Shown piece after piece: positions 1 to 6,115 of a DNA stretch of 6,771 bases (its first letter is position 1; each line of letters opens with the position of its first letter). The notes beneath the pieces were generated by a model. That model searched no databases. It had not been told where the DNA came from and saw only the letters and a list, made by a program, of their open reading frames with translations. Origin of the DNA: Microbacteriaceae bacterium (GTDB taxonomy: Bacteria; Actinomycetota; Actinomycetes; Actinomycetales; Microbacteriaceae); NCBI GenBank assembly GCA_025463615.1, contig JAODAU010000212.1, forward strand, positions 1 to 6,771, read 5' to 3'. The translations under genes were made by a program, and so were the position numbers.

Positions 1-1747
1 CGTTGAGGGGGGTCGTCGACGGCGGGACGCGATACTTTGTGAGCACCTGCGTCATGATCTTCTTGAAGGTCGGTGCCGCCGCGGCGGAAGACTTCATAGT
101 AGCTGGCTTCGTGTAGGTGACGAGCACCTCGTACTGCGGATCGTCGGCCGGGGCGAGCCCGACGAAGGAGACGATGCGGTCGCTGGAGTAGCGTCCGTTC
201 TCCGCCACCTCGGCCGTTCCCGACTTGCCCGCGACGCGGTATCCGGGGATCTTGACCGTGCTGGAGAGCTCGCCGCCCTGCACCACGCTCTCGAGCATGT
301 TGACCACCGTCTTGGCCGTGCTCGCCTTGACCACCTGCGTTCCGGCGGTCGACGGAACGTCGGTCATCGTGCCGTCGGGCTGCTGGCAGCCCTCGACCAG
401 CTGCAGGGGCAGGCGCACGCCGTTGTTGCCGAGCGTCTGGTAGATGCCGGCGACCTGGAGCGCGGATGCCGTGACGCCCTGCCCGTAGAGCACGTTGTAC
501 TTCGTCTGGTCGTCCCACTGCGTGTAGTTGGCCAGGGTGTCGGTGCGCTCGCCCTGGAAGTCCACTGCGGTGCGGGTGCCGATGCCGAACTTCTTCATGT
601 AGTCGTAGCGGATCGACGCCGGCACCTTCGAGCCGAGCATCGAGATGCCGACGTTGGACGAGTTCTGCAGCACGCCGGTGAGCGTGAGGCGCTGCACCGG
701 GTGCGGCGCGGCGTCGTGGATCACGCCGCCCTCGGGGGTGTGCCAGGTCGACGGAACGGTCGCCTGCGAGAGCGGGGTGCCGTAGCCGGTGTCGAGCAGG
801 ATGGCCGCGGACATCCCCTTGAACACCGAGCCGGGCTCGTATTGCGCGCTGAAGGCGAGGGAACCGAAGTAGTCGGGGTTCGTGCCACTCAGGTTGTTGG
901 GGTCGACGGCCGGCCAGTCGGCCACGGCCAGGAGGTGCGCGTCCTTCACCCGGATGACGACCGCCGTCGCCGAGACCGCGCCGATCGCCTGCGCCTGTTC
1001 CCCGATCGCCTGGGTCGAGAACCACTGCAGGTCGGGGTCGATCGTGAGCTTGAGGTTTCCGCCGGGCTTCGCGGCCTTCGTGGTCACGACGCTGCCCGGG
1101 ATCTGCACGCCGTCCGCGCCGCGCTCGTAGGTCTCGGTGCCGTCCGTGCTGGCGAGGCAGGAGTTCTCGGTGTATTCGAGCCCGTTCTGCGGGCCGTCGG
1201 TGCCCACAAAGCCCACGAGGTTGCCCGCGACCGCGCCATCCGGGTAGGTGCGCTGGGGGTGCATCTGGTTGACGAGCGTGGGGATGCCGAGCTTGAGCAC
1301 GGCGCGCATCGTCGCCGTGTCCACGGCCTTCGTCACGAGCGAGTAGTCCGAGGTGGGGTCCTTGGTGAACGCCTGGTAGACCACGCTCGGGTCCTGCTTG
1401 GTGAGCGCCGCGACCTTGCCCGCGGCATCCAGCAGCGTGATCTTGGGCGACTTGCTGTTGAGCTGCCAGGTGCCGTCGGTGAAGTTCTCGGCCAGCGACT
1501 TGGGCGAGACCACCAGGTCCCAGCGGGTGACGCTGGTGGCGAGGAGCGTGCCGTCGTCCGCCACGATGTTGCCTCGTGGGGCGTAGACGGTGAGGCCGAT
1601 CGCCCGCTTGTCGAAGGACTCCTTGTTGAGCTGCGCGGCCTGCACCACCTGCAGGTCGAACAGGCGCACCGAGAAGATGGCGACGACGGCGATCACCATG
1701 ACGACGGCCAGGACGAGCCGACGCCGACTCCTGCGTGGATAGTTCAC
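1..1747 (-). CDS. ftsI: Peptidoglycan transpeptidase FtsI / class B PBP (partial, 3' end outside window)
   Basis: This is the septal peptidoglycan DD-transpeptidase (PBP3/PbpB type), which cross-links new wall at the division site from the outer face of the membrane. It is read leftward from a GTG at 1747-1745; 582 codons are visible and no stop occurs before the window edge. An in-frame TAG upstream with no ATG between supports the GTG. The N-terminus has a basic tail (YPRRSRRR) and one membrane helix (about residues 11-27), followed by the class B PBP dimerisation region with RGNI (58-61) and RTYPDG. All three catalytic motifs are present: SVFK with Ser307 and Lys310, SSN at 363-365, and KSGT at 508-511. 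No PASTA domain is visible, and by family length (about 600) little is missing. It is the last visible gene of the mraZ-rsmH-ftsL-ftsI run. The Shine-Dalgarno is weak (GGGGG), so translation may depend on upstream coupling. Confidence 0.96.
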   Translation of the reverse strand, partial: MNYPRRSRRRLVLAVVMVIAVVAIFSVRLFDLQVVQAAQLNKESFDKRAIGLTVYAPRGNIVADDGTLLATSVTRWDLVVSPKSLAENFTDGTWQLNSKSPKITLLDAAGKVAALTKQDPSVVYQAFTKDPTSDYSLVTKAVDTATMRAVLKLGIPTLVNQMHPQRTYPDGAVAGNLVGFVGTDGPQNGLEYTENSCLASTDGTETYERGADGVQIPGSVVTTKAAKPGGNLKLTIDPDLQWFSTQAIGEQAQAIGAVSATAVVIRVKDAHLLAVADWPAVDPNNLSGTNPDYFGSLAFSAQYEPGSVFKGMSAAILLDTGYGTPLSQATVPSTWHTPEGGVIHDAAPHPVQRLTLTGVLQNSSNVGISMLGSKVPASIRYDYMKKFGIGTRTAVDFQGERTDTLANYTQWDDQTKYNVLYGQGVTASALQVAGIYQTLGNNGVRLPLQLVEGCQQPDGTMTDVPSTAGTQVVKASTAKTVVNMLESVVQGGELSSTVKIPGYRVAGKSGTAEVAENGRYSSDRIVSFVGLAPADDPQYEVLVTYTKPATMKSSAAAAPTFKKIMTQVLTKYRVPPSTTPLN

Positions 1748-1797
1748 TGGTGATGCCCCCGTGGTTCTCTCTCGTGCGCCATGCGGTGTTCTCTAAA

Positions 1798-2406
1798 TCA
1801 GTGCGTGGTCGGCGACGGGATCCCGCCCGACGTTACGGAGCCCGCGGGCGCTCCCGCGACAGGCGCGCCGGTGCCGACCGCTCCCGCAGCCGGGGTGCCG
1901 GGATCGGGCGCCTTGGCCGTGGCCGCCTCGCCGGCGAGCACGTCGGGGGTGAGCAGCGCGTTGGTGATGAGTGCCTGCGCGGTCGGATCCGCGGCGGTGG
2001 CCGAGCCCGAGCCCGTCGGGGCCTGGAGGATCGCGCCGTCGGAGAGCCGCATCCATCCCGCCCCCGTGCCGTCGAGCACCATGCCGAGCCCGGTCGCCCG
2101 CGCCGCCAGGTTCTGCGGCGACTGCAGCACGTGCAGCGACTCGGTGAGCGTCTGCTGGTCGCGCGCCAGGTTCTTCTGCTGGGCCTGCAGCGACGAGATC
2201 TGGTAGGCGCCGCCCGAGAGCACGATGCTGATCATCAGCTGCGCCATCAGGATGACGAAGAGCCCGAAGACGGCGACGAGCGCGTAGATCACGCGGGGGC
2301 GTGCTTTGCGCTGGCGGCGCGTCGAGACGATCTCGATGTGCGGCGCCGGGTGGCGGTTGGGCGCCTCGCGGGGCGACTGCAGGGGCAGTGTGTATGCCGT
2401 GCTCAT
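1798..2406 (-). CDS. ftsL: FtsL-like septum protein (single-pass, coiled coil, Ala/Pro-rich tail)
   Basis: This 202-residue bitopic membrane protein occupies the ftsL slot between rsmH and ftsI. It has a cytoplasmic N-terminus of about 38 residues ending in a basic patch (RRQRKARPR), one membrane helix (about 39-63), then a short Gln/Leu-rich periplasmic-side coiled coil (about 68-96, [16 protein letters not shown]). The remaining 100 or so residues are rich in Ala, Gly, Pro and Thr and look disordered. FtsL proteins diverge strongly in sequence, so the call rests on topology and position. By position it matches M. tuberculosis Rv2164c, which also carries a low-complexity extension. In known systems FtsL joins FtsB/DivIC and FtsQ and activates FtsW-FtsI. 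Its ATG overlaps the rsmH stop (ATGA), with GAGGAG six bases upstream, so translation is probably coupled. The tail makes it longer than a typical FtsL (about 100-130 residues). Confidence 0.85.
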   Translation of the reverse strand: MSTAYTLPLQSPREAPNRHPAPHIEIVSTRRQRKARPRVIYALVAVFGLFVILMAQLMISIVLSGGAYQISSLQAQQKNLARDQQTLTESLHVLQSPQNLAARATGLGMVLDGTGAGWMRLSDGAILQAPTGSGSATAADPTAQALITNALLTPDVLAGEAATAKAPDPGTPAAGAVGTGAPVAGAPAGSVTSGGIPSPTTH

Positions 2407-3368
2407 GCTGCGCTCCTCACGCGCTCGGCGGCGCGAAGCCGCACGGGGGTGGCGCGAGGGTTCTCGGCCTTCTCGTCGTCCGTGGCCAGTTCGGCGCCGC
2501 GGACGAGCAGTTTCAACTGGGGGCGGTGCTCGGGAAGCTCGATCGGCAGCCCGGCGGGCGCCGTGGAACTGGATGCCGCGGCAAGTGCCCGCTTCACGAT
2601 CCGGTCCTCGAGCGACTGGTACGCGAGCACCACGATGCGACCCCCGACCTCGAGGGTCGAGATGGCCTCCGGGATCGCGCGGGCGAGCACCGCGAGTTCC
2701 TGGTTGACCTCGATGCGCAGCGCCTGGAACACCCGCTTGGCGGGGTGGCCGTTCCGCTGGATGGCGACAGGGGTCGCCGCGGTGATGATGTCCACGAGCT
2801 GGGCCGATCGCACGATCGGTTCGAGCTGTCGGCGCTCCACGATGCGCTTGGCGTACTTCTGCGCCAGGCGCTCCTCGCCGTACTCCCAGAAGATGCGGCG
2901 CAGTTCGGCCTCGTCGTATTCGGCGATGATCCGCTCGGCGGTGAGCGGGCTGGTCGAGTCCATGCGCATGTCGAGCGGGGCATCCTTGGAGTAGGAGAAC
3001 CCGCGCTCGACCCGATCCAGCTGCAGCGACGAGACGCCGAGGTCGAACAGGATGCCGGAGACCTCGCCGATGCCCAGCTCGTCGAGCGAGTCGGCGAAAC
3101 GGTCGTAGACCGTGTGGACGAGGTGCACACGGTCGCCGAAGCGGGCGAGCCGCTCCCCCGCGATCGCGAGTGCGTCGGGGTCGCGGTCGAGACCCACGAG
3201 CACGAGCTCGGGGAACCGCTCGAGGAAGGCCGCGGCGTGCCCGGCCATGCCGAGCGTCGCGTCGACGAGCACGGCGCCGGGGCGGCCGAGCGCCGGCGCG
3301 AGCAGCTCAATGCTGCGTTCGAGCATCACGGGGACGTGGATCTGGTTCTCTGCCATGGTGTGAAGCAC
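2403..3368 (-). CDS. rsmH: 16S rRNA (cytosine(1402)-N(4))-methyltransferase RsmH
   Basis: This is RsmH (MraW), the cytoplasmic SAM-dependent enzyme that N4-methylates C1402 of 16S rRNA in the ribosomal P site. The 321-residue length is normal. Visible family motifs are the SAM-binding loop [10 protein letters not shown] (35-44), the acidic residue after the second strand in GLDRD (59-63), the catalytic-region block [14 protein letters not shown] (105-118), and [16 protein letters not shown] just after it (122-137). Two starts are possible: GTG at 3368, with AAGGA four bases upstream, or ATG at 3356, which begins [12 protein letters not shown] and resembles many homologues. The two differ by only four residues and I cannot decide between them. 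The gene follows mraZ after 90 bases and overlaps ftsL by four bases; its 3' end carries the ftsL ribosome-binding site. Confidence 0.96.
   Translation of the reverse strand: MLHTMAENQIHVPVMLERSIELLAPALGRPGAVLVDATLGMAGHAAAFLERFPELVLVGLDRDPDALAIAGERLARFGDRVHLVHTVYDRFADSLDELGIGEVSGILFDLGVSSLQLDRVERGFSYSKDAPLDMRMDSTSPLTAERIIAEYDEAELRRIFWEYGEERLAQKYAKRIVERRQLEPIVRSAQLVDIITAATPVAIQRNGHPAKRVFQALRIEVNQELAVLARAIPEAISTLEVGGRIVVLAYQSLEDRIVKRALAAASSSTAPAGLPIELPEHRPQLKLLVRGAELATDDEKAENPRATPVRLRAAERVRSAA
2413..2418 (-). promoter_or_regulatory. Ribosome-binding site of the ftsL-like gene
   Basis: GAGGAG lies six bases before the ATG at 2406, inside the last codons of rsmH. Together with the ATGA stop-start overlap it points to translational coupling of ftsL to rsmH. 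Confidence 0.75.
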
Positions 3369-3379
3369 TCCGTCCTTGC

Positions 3380-3450
3380 CCCCTGATCCCCATCCGGCAC
3401 TACCTGCCGCCGGGGAAGTGCGGCAGGGGTGATCGGCTGGGAGTCAGGGG
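3380..3450 (-). promoter_or_regulatory. Nested hairpin between mraZ and rsmH
   Basis: The gap between the mraZ stop and the rsmH start holds a perfect 8-bp inverted repeat, CCTGCCGC / GCGGCAGG (3403-3410 and 3420-3427), with a 9-base loop. Around it, a 7-bp outer pair CCCCTGA / TCAGGGG (3380-3386 and 3444-3450) can close a larger stem. No U-run follows in the direction of transcription, so it does not look like a classical terminator. It ends just before the purine-rich rsmH ribosome-binding site. It could be an RNA processing site, a partial attenuator or an mRNA stabiliser; the role is inference. Confidence 0.5.
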
Positions 3451-3458
3451 CCAAGGCG

Positions 3459-3890
3459 CTAGAAGAGGCCGGGGATCACCTCCTCCGTGGTGTCTGCGAA
3501 CGCGCTCTCCTGCTCGGCGTAGTAGGTCTCCCACGCCGCGGTGTCCCAGATCTCCGCGCGGTTGCCCGCGCCGATCACGGTGAGCTCACGGCCGAGGCCG
3601 GCGTAGGCGCGCAGCTGCGCGGGGATCGTGACGCGGTGCTGGCCATCCGGCACCTCGCTGTTGGCGCCGGAAAGAAAGAGGCGCAGGTAGTCGCGCGCCT
3701 GCTTGCTGGTGACGGGGGCCTGGCGGATGCGGTCGTGCAGCTCCTCGAACTCACGGGTGCTGAACACGTAGAGGCAGCGCTCCTGGCCGCGGGTGATGAC
3801 GATTCCCGACTCGAGTTCGCTCCAGAACTTGGCCGGCAGGATGATGCGCCCTTTGTCGTCGAGTTTGGGGGCGTAGGTGCCAAGGAACAT
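3459..3890 (-). CDS. mraZ: Transcriptional regulator / division-cluster protein MraZ
   Basis: MraZ is a SpoVT/AbrB-fold DNA-binding protein that forms ring-shaped oligomers and regulates its own dcw operon, as a repressor in E. coli. The start is the ATG at 3890, giving 143 residues, the usual family length, with the canonical beginning [19 protein letters not shown]. Two AbrB-like halves are visible, each with the DxxxR signature: D11-R15 followed by IILP, and D82-R86 (DGQHR) followed by VTIP. An in-frame extension to a GTG at 3953 is unlikely because it would translate through the operator repeats. GAGGGGGG lies eight bases before the ATG. It is the first gene of its transcription unit, with rsmH, ftsL and ftsI following on the same strand, and TGG repeats matching its expected operator stand 34-68 bases upstream of the start codon. 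Confidence 0.97.
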   Translation of the reverse strand: MFLGTYAPKLDDKGRIILPAKFWSELESGIVITRGQERCLYVFSTREFEELHDRIRQAPVTSKQARDYLRLFLSGANSEVPDGQHRVTIPAQLRAYAGLGRELTVIGAGNRAEIWDTAAWETYYAEQESAFADTTEEVIPGLF

Positions 3891-3923
3891 CGGCTCAGCC
3901 CCCCTCAATGCTCCGGCCCGGAT

Positions 3924-3958
3924 CCAGGTAGCCTCCACTTTACTCCACTTCACACCAC
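3924..3958 (-). promoter_or_regulatory. MraZ-box direct repeats upstream of mraZ
   Basis: On the minus strand GTGG occurs at 3958, 3948 and 3938, exactly one helical turn apart, in the contexts TTGTGGTG, AAGTGGAG and AAGTGGAG. A fourth CTGG follows 11 bases later (3927-3924). TGG-type direct repeats at a 10-base period are the known MraZ operator form (TGGGN with 5-base spacers in E. coli, AAAGTGG boxes in Mollicutes). A possible -10, TAAAGT (3942-3937), lies within the repeats, which would suit autorepression. A TTGACC (3990-3985) lies further upstream but has no well-spaced -10, so the exact promoter is uncertain. Confidence 0.8.
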
Positions 3959-4029
3959 AAAGAGAAGAGATCGCCCCGTTTTGGGGTCAAAGAGGCCAAC
4001 AGAGGCCCGGAAATACGGGGCACGCGGGG

Positions 4030-4053
4030 GTGGAGGGAAATGGAGGCGACTGG
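4030..4053 (+). repeat. Second, inverted MraZ-box-like array
   Basis: On the plus strand TGG occurs at 4031, 4041 and 4051, again at an exact 10-base period: GTGGAGGGAA, ATGGAGGCGA, CTGG. Compared with the minus-strand operator over 20 bases without gaps, 15 match, and both are followed within a few bases by CTGG, ATCCGG and AGC-ATT-like pieces. It therefore looks like a degenerate inverted copy of the mraZ operator, about 70 bases upstream of it. No gene starts downstream of it on the plus strand. It may be an accessory MraZ site or a coincidence of TGG-rich sequence. Confidence 0.4.
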
Positions 4054-4079
4054 TCGAATCCGGAGCGATTTCGGGCACG

Positions 4080-4109
4080 AAAAAAGGGCCGGCCCGAAGG
4101 CCGACCCTT
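4080..4109 (-). terminator. Intrinsic terminator of the DUF3040 gene
   Basis: Read on the minus strand this is GGGTCGGCC, loop TTCG, GGCCGGCCC, then six T. The 9-bp stem has one G-U wobble, is closed as C(UUCG)G, a very stable tetraloop, and two A-U pairs can extend it. It starts 46 bases after the DUF3040 stop codon. It should separate that gene from the mraZ unit downstream. Confidence 0.93.
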
Positions 4110-4154
4110 GGTCGAAGTTCTAGTGGAGGACCGTGGAGCCCCTCCTGATGTCTG

Positions 4155-4520
4155 CTACTCCTGGTCGTCCTGGCGCTTGTCCCAGCGCTCGTTGAGGCGA
4201 TCCATGAAGCCCGGCTTGCGCGGGGCGGATGCCGCACCCGGAGCCGCCTCCTCCACGCCTCGACGCGGTGCGGAGATGGCGAGGAGCACCCCGACGAACA
4301 TGATGACGAAGCCGACGACCCCGATGATCGGGATGCGGAGCGCGACGCCGGTGATGATCACGGCGACCCCCACGATCGCGGCGACGATGCCGAGGGCCAC
4401 GGTGCGGTAGTTGCGGCGACCGCCGCGCTTGCCGACGGTCGCGACGAAGTCCGCGTCGTTGTGATAGAGGCTGCGCTCCATCTCTTCAAGGAGGCGCTGT
4501 TCCTGCTCAGAAAGCGGCAC
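4155..4520 (-). CDS. DUF3040 family membrane protein
   Basis: This is a small actinobacterial membrane protein of the DUF3040 family (M. tuberculosis Rv2169c type), whose molecular function is unknown. With the GTG at 4520 as start it has 121 residues and begins MPLSEQEQRLLEEMERSLY, the typical family opening. It has a soluble N-terminal segment (1-40, ending in basic KRGGRRNYR), two hydrophobic helices (about 41-60 and 63-83) split by a short RIP turn, and a charged C-terminal tail ending GFMDRLNERWDKRQDD. An upstream in-frame GTG at 4535 is unlikely because it overlaps the Shine-Dalgarno GAGGAG, which sits seven bases before the GTG at 4520. The gene is divergent from the polyprenyl synthase gene and is followed by a strong terminator, so it is probably monocistronic. 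Its conserved place next to mraZ hints at an envelope role, but that is inference. Confidence 0.9.
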   Translation of the reverse strand: MPLSEQEQRLLEEMERSLYHNDADFVATVGKRGGRRNYRTVALGIVAAIVGVAVIITGVALRIPIIGVVGFVIMFVGVLLAISAPRRGVEEAAPGAASAPRKPGFMDRLNERWDKRQDDQE

Positions 4521-4527
4521 TGTGACG

Positions 4528-4533
4528 CTCCTC
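4528..4533 (-). promoter_or_regulatory. Ribosome-binding site that fixes the DUF3040 start
   Basis: GAGGAG lies seven bases upstream of the GTG at 4520 on the minus strand. The alternative GTG at 4535 is directly adjacent to this site and has no comparable site of its own in view, so 4520 is the better start. Confidence 0.75.
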
Positions 4534-4562
4534 ACGCTCGGCCAATCGGTTGCTAACTCTCA

Positions 4563-4568
4563 ATTGTA
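4563..4568 (-). promoter_or_regulatory. Probable -10 box of the DUF3040 gene
   Basis: TACAAT on the minus strand matches five of six bases of the TATAAT consensus. It would start transcription about 35 bases before the GTG at 4520, leaving room for the Shine-Dalgarno. No convincing -35 is visible, which is common in high-GC actinobacteria. Confidence 0.5.
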
Positions 4569-4584
4569 TGCTCCGGCCCGTGGC

Positions 4585-4590
4585 TAGGCT
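4585..4590 (+). promoter_or_regulatory. Probable -10 box giving a leaderless polyprenyl synthase mRNA
   Basis: TAGGCT fits the actinobacterial TANNNT -10 form and ends exactly six bases before the GTG at 4597, so transcription would begin at or next to the start codon. No Shine-Dalgarno is visible before that GTG. Both facts suggest a leaderless transcript. A TTGTAT at 4564-4569 could be a -35, but the 15-base spacing is short; it overlaps the opposing TACAAT box. Confidence 0.5.
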
Positions 4591-4596
4591 AGGCAC

Positions 4597-5718
4597 GTGG
4601 CTGAGAGTACCCGGTTAGTTGACCTCATCCAGGCTGGGATCGACGGGTTTCTCGACGACCGTGTCCCCGTGCTGGCGGAGGTCTCCCCCGACCTCGCCCC
4701 CTTCATCGACTTCTCGCGCGAGCTGCTCCGCGGCGGCAAGCGCTTCCGCGCGCTGTTCTGCTACTGGGGCTGGCAGGCGGTGAGCGGCGGCACGACCGGT
4801 TTCGACCCGCTCGGCTCGCGCGGGGCATCCGACGATCTCAACGCCGTGGTGCTCGCCGCCAGCGCCCTGGAGCTGTTCCACGCCGCGGCCCTCGTGCACG
4901 ACGACATCATCGACAACTCCGACACCCGGCGCGGGATGCCCGCCGCCCACCGCCGCTTCGAGACCCTCCACCGCCAGGGCCGCTGGGCCGGCGACCCGCG
5001 CACCTTCGGGGAATCGGGCGCCATCCTGCTCGGCGACCTGCTGCTCGGCTGGAGCGACGAGCTCTTCGACACGGCCACGCACCTGCTCGACTCGCGGCAG
5101 AAGATGGATGCCGCGCGCGCGGAGTTCACCCGCATGCGCACCGAAGTCACGTTGGGCCAGTACCTCGACATCCTCGAGGAGCGCGCCTGGTCGAGCGTGC
5201 CCGAGGAGGAGCTGCTGCCCCGCGCCCAGCGCGTGATCGTCTTCAAGTCGGCCAAGTACAGCATCGAAGCGCCGCTCGCCATCGGCGCGACCATGGGCGG
5301 CGGCACCACCGGCCAGCTCGCCTCGCTCCGCTCCTACGGCCTGCCGCTCGGGATCGCGTTCCAGCTCCGGGACGACCTGCTCGGGGTGTTCGGCGACGCC
5401 GAGCAGACGGGCAAGCCGTCCGGCGACGACCTGCGCGAGGGCAAGCGCACGGTGCTCATCGCCCACGCGCGCACCCGACTGCCGGCGAACGCCGTGCGAC
5501 TGCTCGACGAGCTCCTGGGCGACCCCGAGCTCGACGCACAGCAGGTGGCGATGCTGCAGGCATCCATCCGGGCCAGCGGCGCCGTCGAGGAGGTCGAGCG
5601 CATCATCGCGCGCAACGTGCGCACCGCACTCGCCGCGATCGGCGACGCCCAGATCAGCTCGGCGGCGAAGAGCCAGCTCGCGTCACTCGCCGAGACCGTC
5701 GCCCAGCGCAACGCCTGA
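4597..5718 (+). CDS. All-trans polyprenyl diphosphate synthase (IspA/GGPPS superfamily)
   Basis: This 373-residue cytoplasmic prenyltransferase condenses isopentenyl diphosphate onto an allylic diphosphate. All hallmarks are visible: GGKRFRA near residues 46-52, the first aspartate-rich motif HDDIIDNSDTRRG (D102, D103, D106; RRG 111-113), FKSAKYS around 216-222 for diphosphate binding, and the second motif FQLRDDLLGVFGD (255-267) followed by GKPSGDDLREGKRT. Residues four and five before D102 are both alanine; small residues there usually allow products of C20 or longer, so geranylgeranyl diphosphate or a longer chain is likelier than farnesyl. By position it corresponds to M. tuberculosis Rv2173 (idsA2). 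The product could feed menaquinone, carotenoids or other lipids; the sequence does not settle this. The GTG start is preceded by an in-frame TAG and has no Shine-Dalgarno. It is divergent from DUF3040 and converges on the Rv2175c-like gene with an 8-base gap. Confidence 0.94.
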   Translation: MAESTRLVDLIQAGIDGFLDDRVPVLAEVSPDLAPFIDFSRELLRGGKRFRALFCYWGWQAVSGGTTGFDPLGSRGASDDLNAVVLAASALELFHAAALVHDDIIDNSDTRRGMPAAHRRFETLHRQGRWAGDPRTFGESGAILLGDLLLGWSDELFDTATHLLDSRQKMDAARAEFTRMRTEVTLGQYLDILEERAWSSVPEEELLPRAQRVIVFKSAKYSIEAPLAIGATMGGGTTGQLASLRSYGLPLGIAFQLRDDLLGVFGDAEQTGKPSGDDLREGKRTVLIAHARTRLPANAVRLLDELLGDPELDAQQVAMLQASIRASGAVEEVERIIARNVRTALAAIGDAQISSAAKSQLASLAETVAQRNA

Positions 5719-5726
5719 GCGTCGGG

Positions 5727-6068
5727 TCAGAAGCCGAGGGCCTGGGCCACCCGGCGCACCTCGGCCTTGCGGCCGGCGCGCAGCGCCTCGATCGGCGGGA
5801 TGCCGATGCTCTCCTCCGGCTCGAGCAGCCAGCGCATGGCCTCCTCGTCGCTGAACCCGCTGTCCTTGAGCACCACGAGCGTGCCGCGCAGCTCCACCAG
5901 CGGCTCATTGTCGCGGATGAACAGCTCCGGCACCTTCCAGACGCCGTCGATGCGGGAGGCGAGCAGGTGGCGATCCTCGATGAGGCGGCGCACCTTGCTC
6001 ACACCGATTCCGAGCATGTCCACGAGCTCGGGAATCGTGAGCCAGCGGATCTCAGGGTCAGTAGTCAC
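5727..6068 (-). CDS. Rv2175c family DNA-binding protein
   Basis: This 113-residue actinobacterial protein matches the Rv2175c family. In M. tuberculosis Rv2175c binds DNA and is phosphorylated by the serine/threonine kinase PknL, the product of the adjacent gene. A helix-turn-helix is visible at about 11-33 (TIPELVDMLGIGVSKVRRL), followed by a wing-like hairpin (LLASRIDGVWKVP, 35-47) and the family C-terminal domain (from about 54: GTLVVLKDSGFSDEEAMRW, ending RRVAQALGF). The N-terminus is short (MTTDPEIRW); Thr2 and Thr3 are the only threonines before the HTH and would be the candidate sites if phosphorylation is conserved, which is inference. The start is GTG at 6068 with AGGG seven bases before it. 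It is convergent with the polyprenyl synthase gene and divergent from the LysM gene. Target genes are unknown. Confidence 0.93.
   Translation of the reverse strand: MTTDPEIRWLTIPELVDMLGIGVSKVRRLIEDRHLLASRIDGVWKVPELFIRDNEPLVELRGTLVVLKDSGFSDEEAMRWLLEPEESIGIPPIEALRAGRKAEVRRVAQALGF
5733..5765. terminator. Possible bidirectional hairpin at the convergent gene ends
   Basis: A perfect 7-bp inverted repeat GCCGAGG / CCTCGGC (5733-5739 and 5759-5765) encloses a second small stem CTGGG-CCA-CCCGG with one wobble. It starts 14 bases after the synthase stop and lies inside the 3' end of the Rv2175c-like gene. It has no T-run on either side, so at best it is a U-less terminator. Because it is within coding sequence it may be chance. 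Confidence 0.25.
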
Positions 6069-6115
6069 CCCTTAACCCTGCCAGATCGGCGGGCACAAAC
6101 GCGCGAGCCACGCAT

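Noticed and set aside
2403..3310. Second minus-strand frame rich in Ser/Arg/Thr overlapping rsmH (2594-3310).
   Set aside because: Off-frame shadow; rsmH has all its motifs in the other frame with no frameshift.
701..3386. Long plus-strand open frames at 701-1753, 1735-2994 and 2301-3386.
   Set aside because: They lie opposite ftsI, ftsL and rsmH, have Arg/Gly/Ala-rich compositions with no family motifs, and are antisense shadows expected in high-GC DNA.
3891..3953. N-terminal extension of MraZ to a GTG at 3953.
   Set aside because: It would translate through the operator repeats, and the [15 protein letters not shown] start at 3890 matches the family exactly in length and sequence.
3977..3990. 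TTGACC with CCCCGTTTTGGGG as a full promoter or small hairpin for mraZ.
   Set aside because: No acceptable -10 lies 16-18 bases downstream and the stem is only four pairs; kept only as a tentative remark in the operator entry.
4521..4535. Longer DUF3040 start at the GTG at 4535.
   Set aside because: It overlaps the Shine-Dalgarno of the GTG at 4520, which gives the canonical MPLSEQEQRL start.
4615..5466. Minus-strand open frame of 283 codons opposite the polyprenyl synthase.
   Set aside because: The plus strand carries all the prenyl synthase motifs in frame; the antisense frame is a composition artefact.
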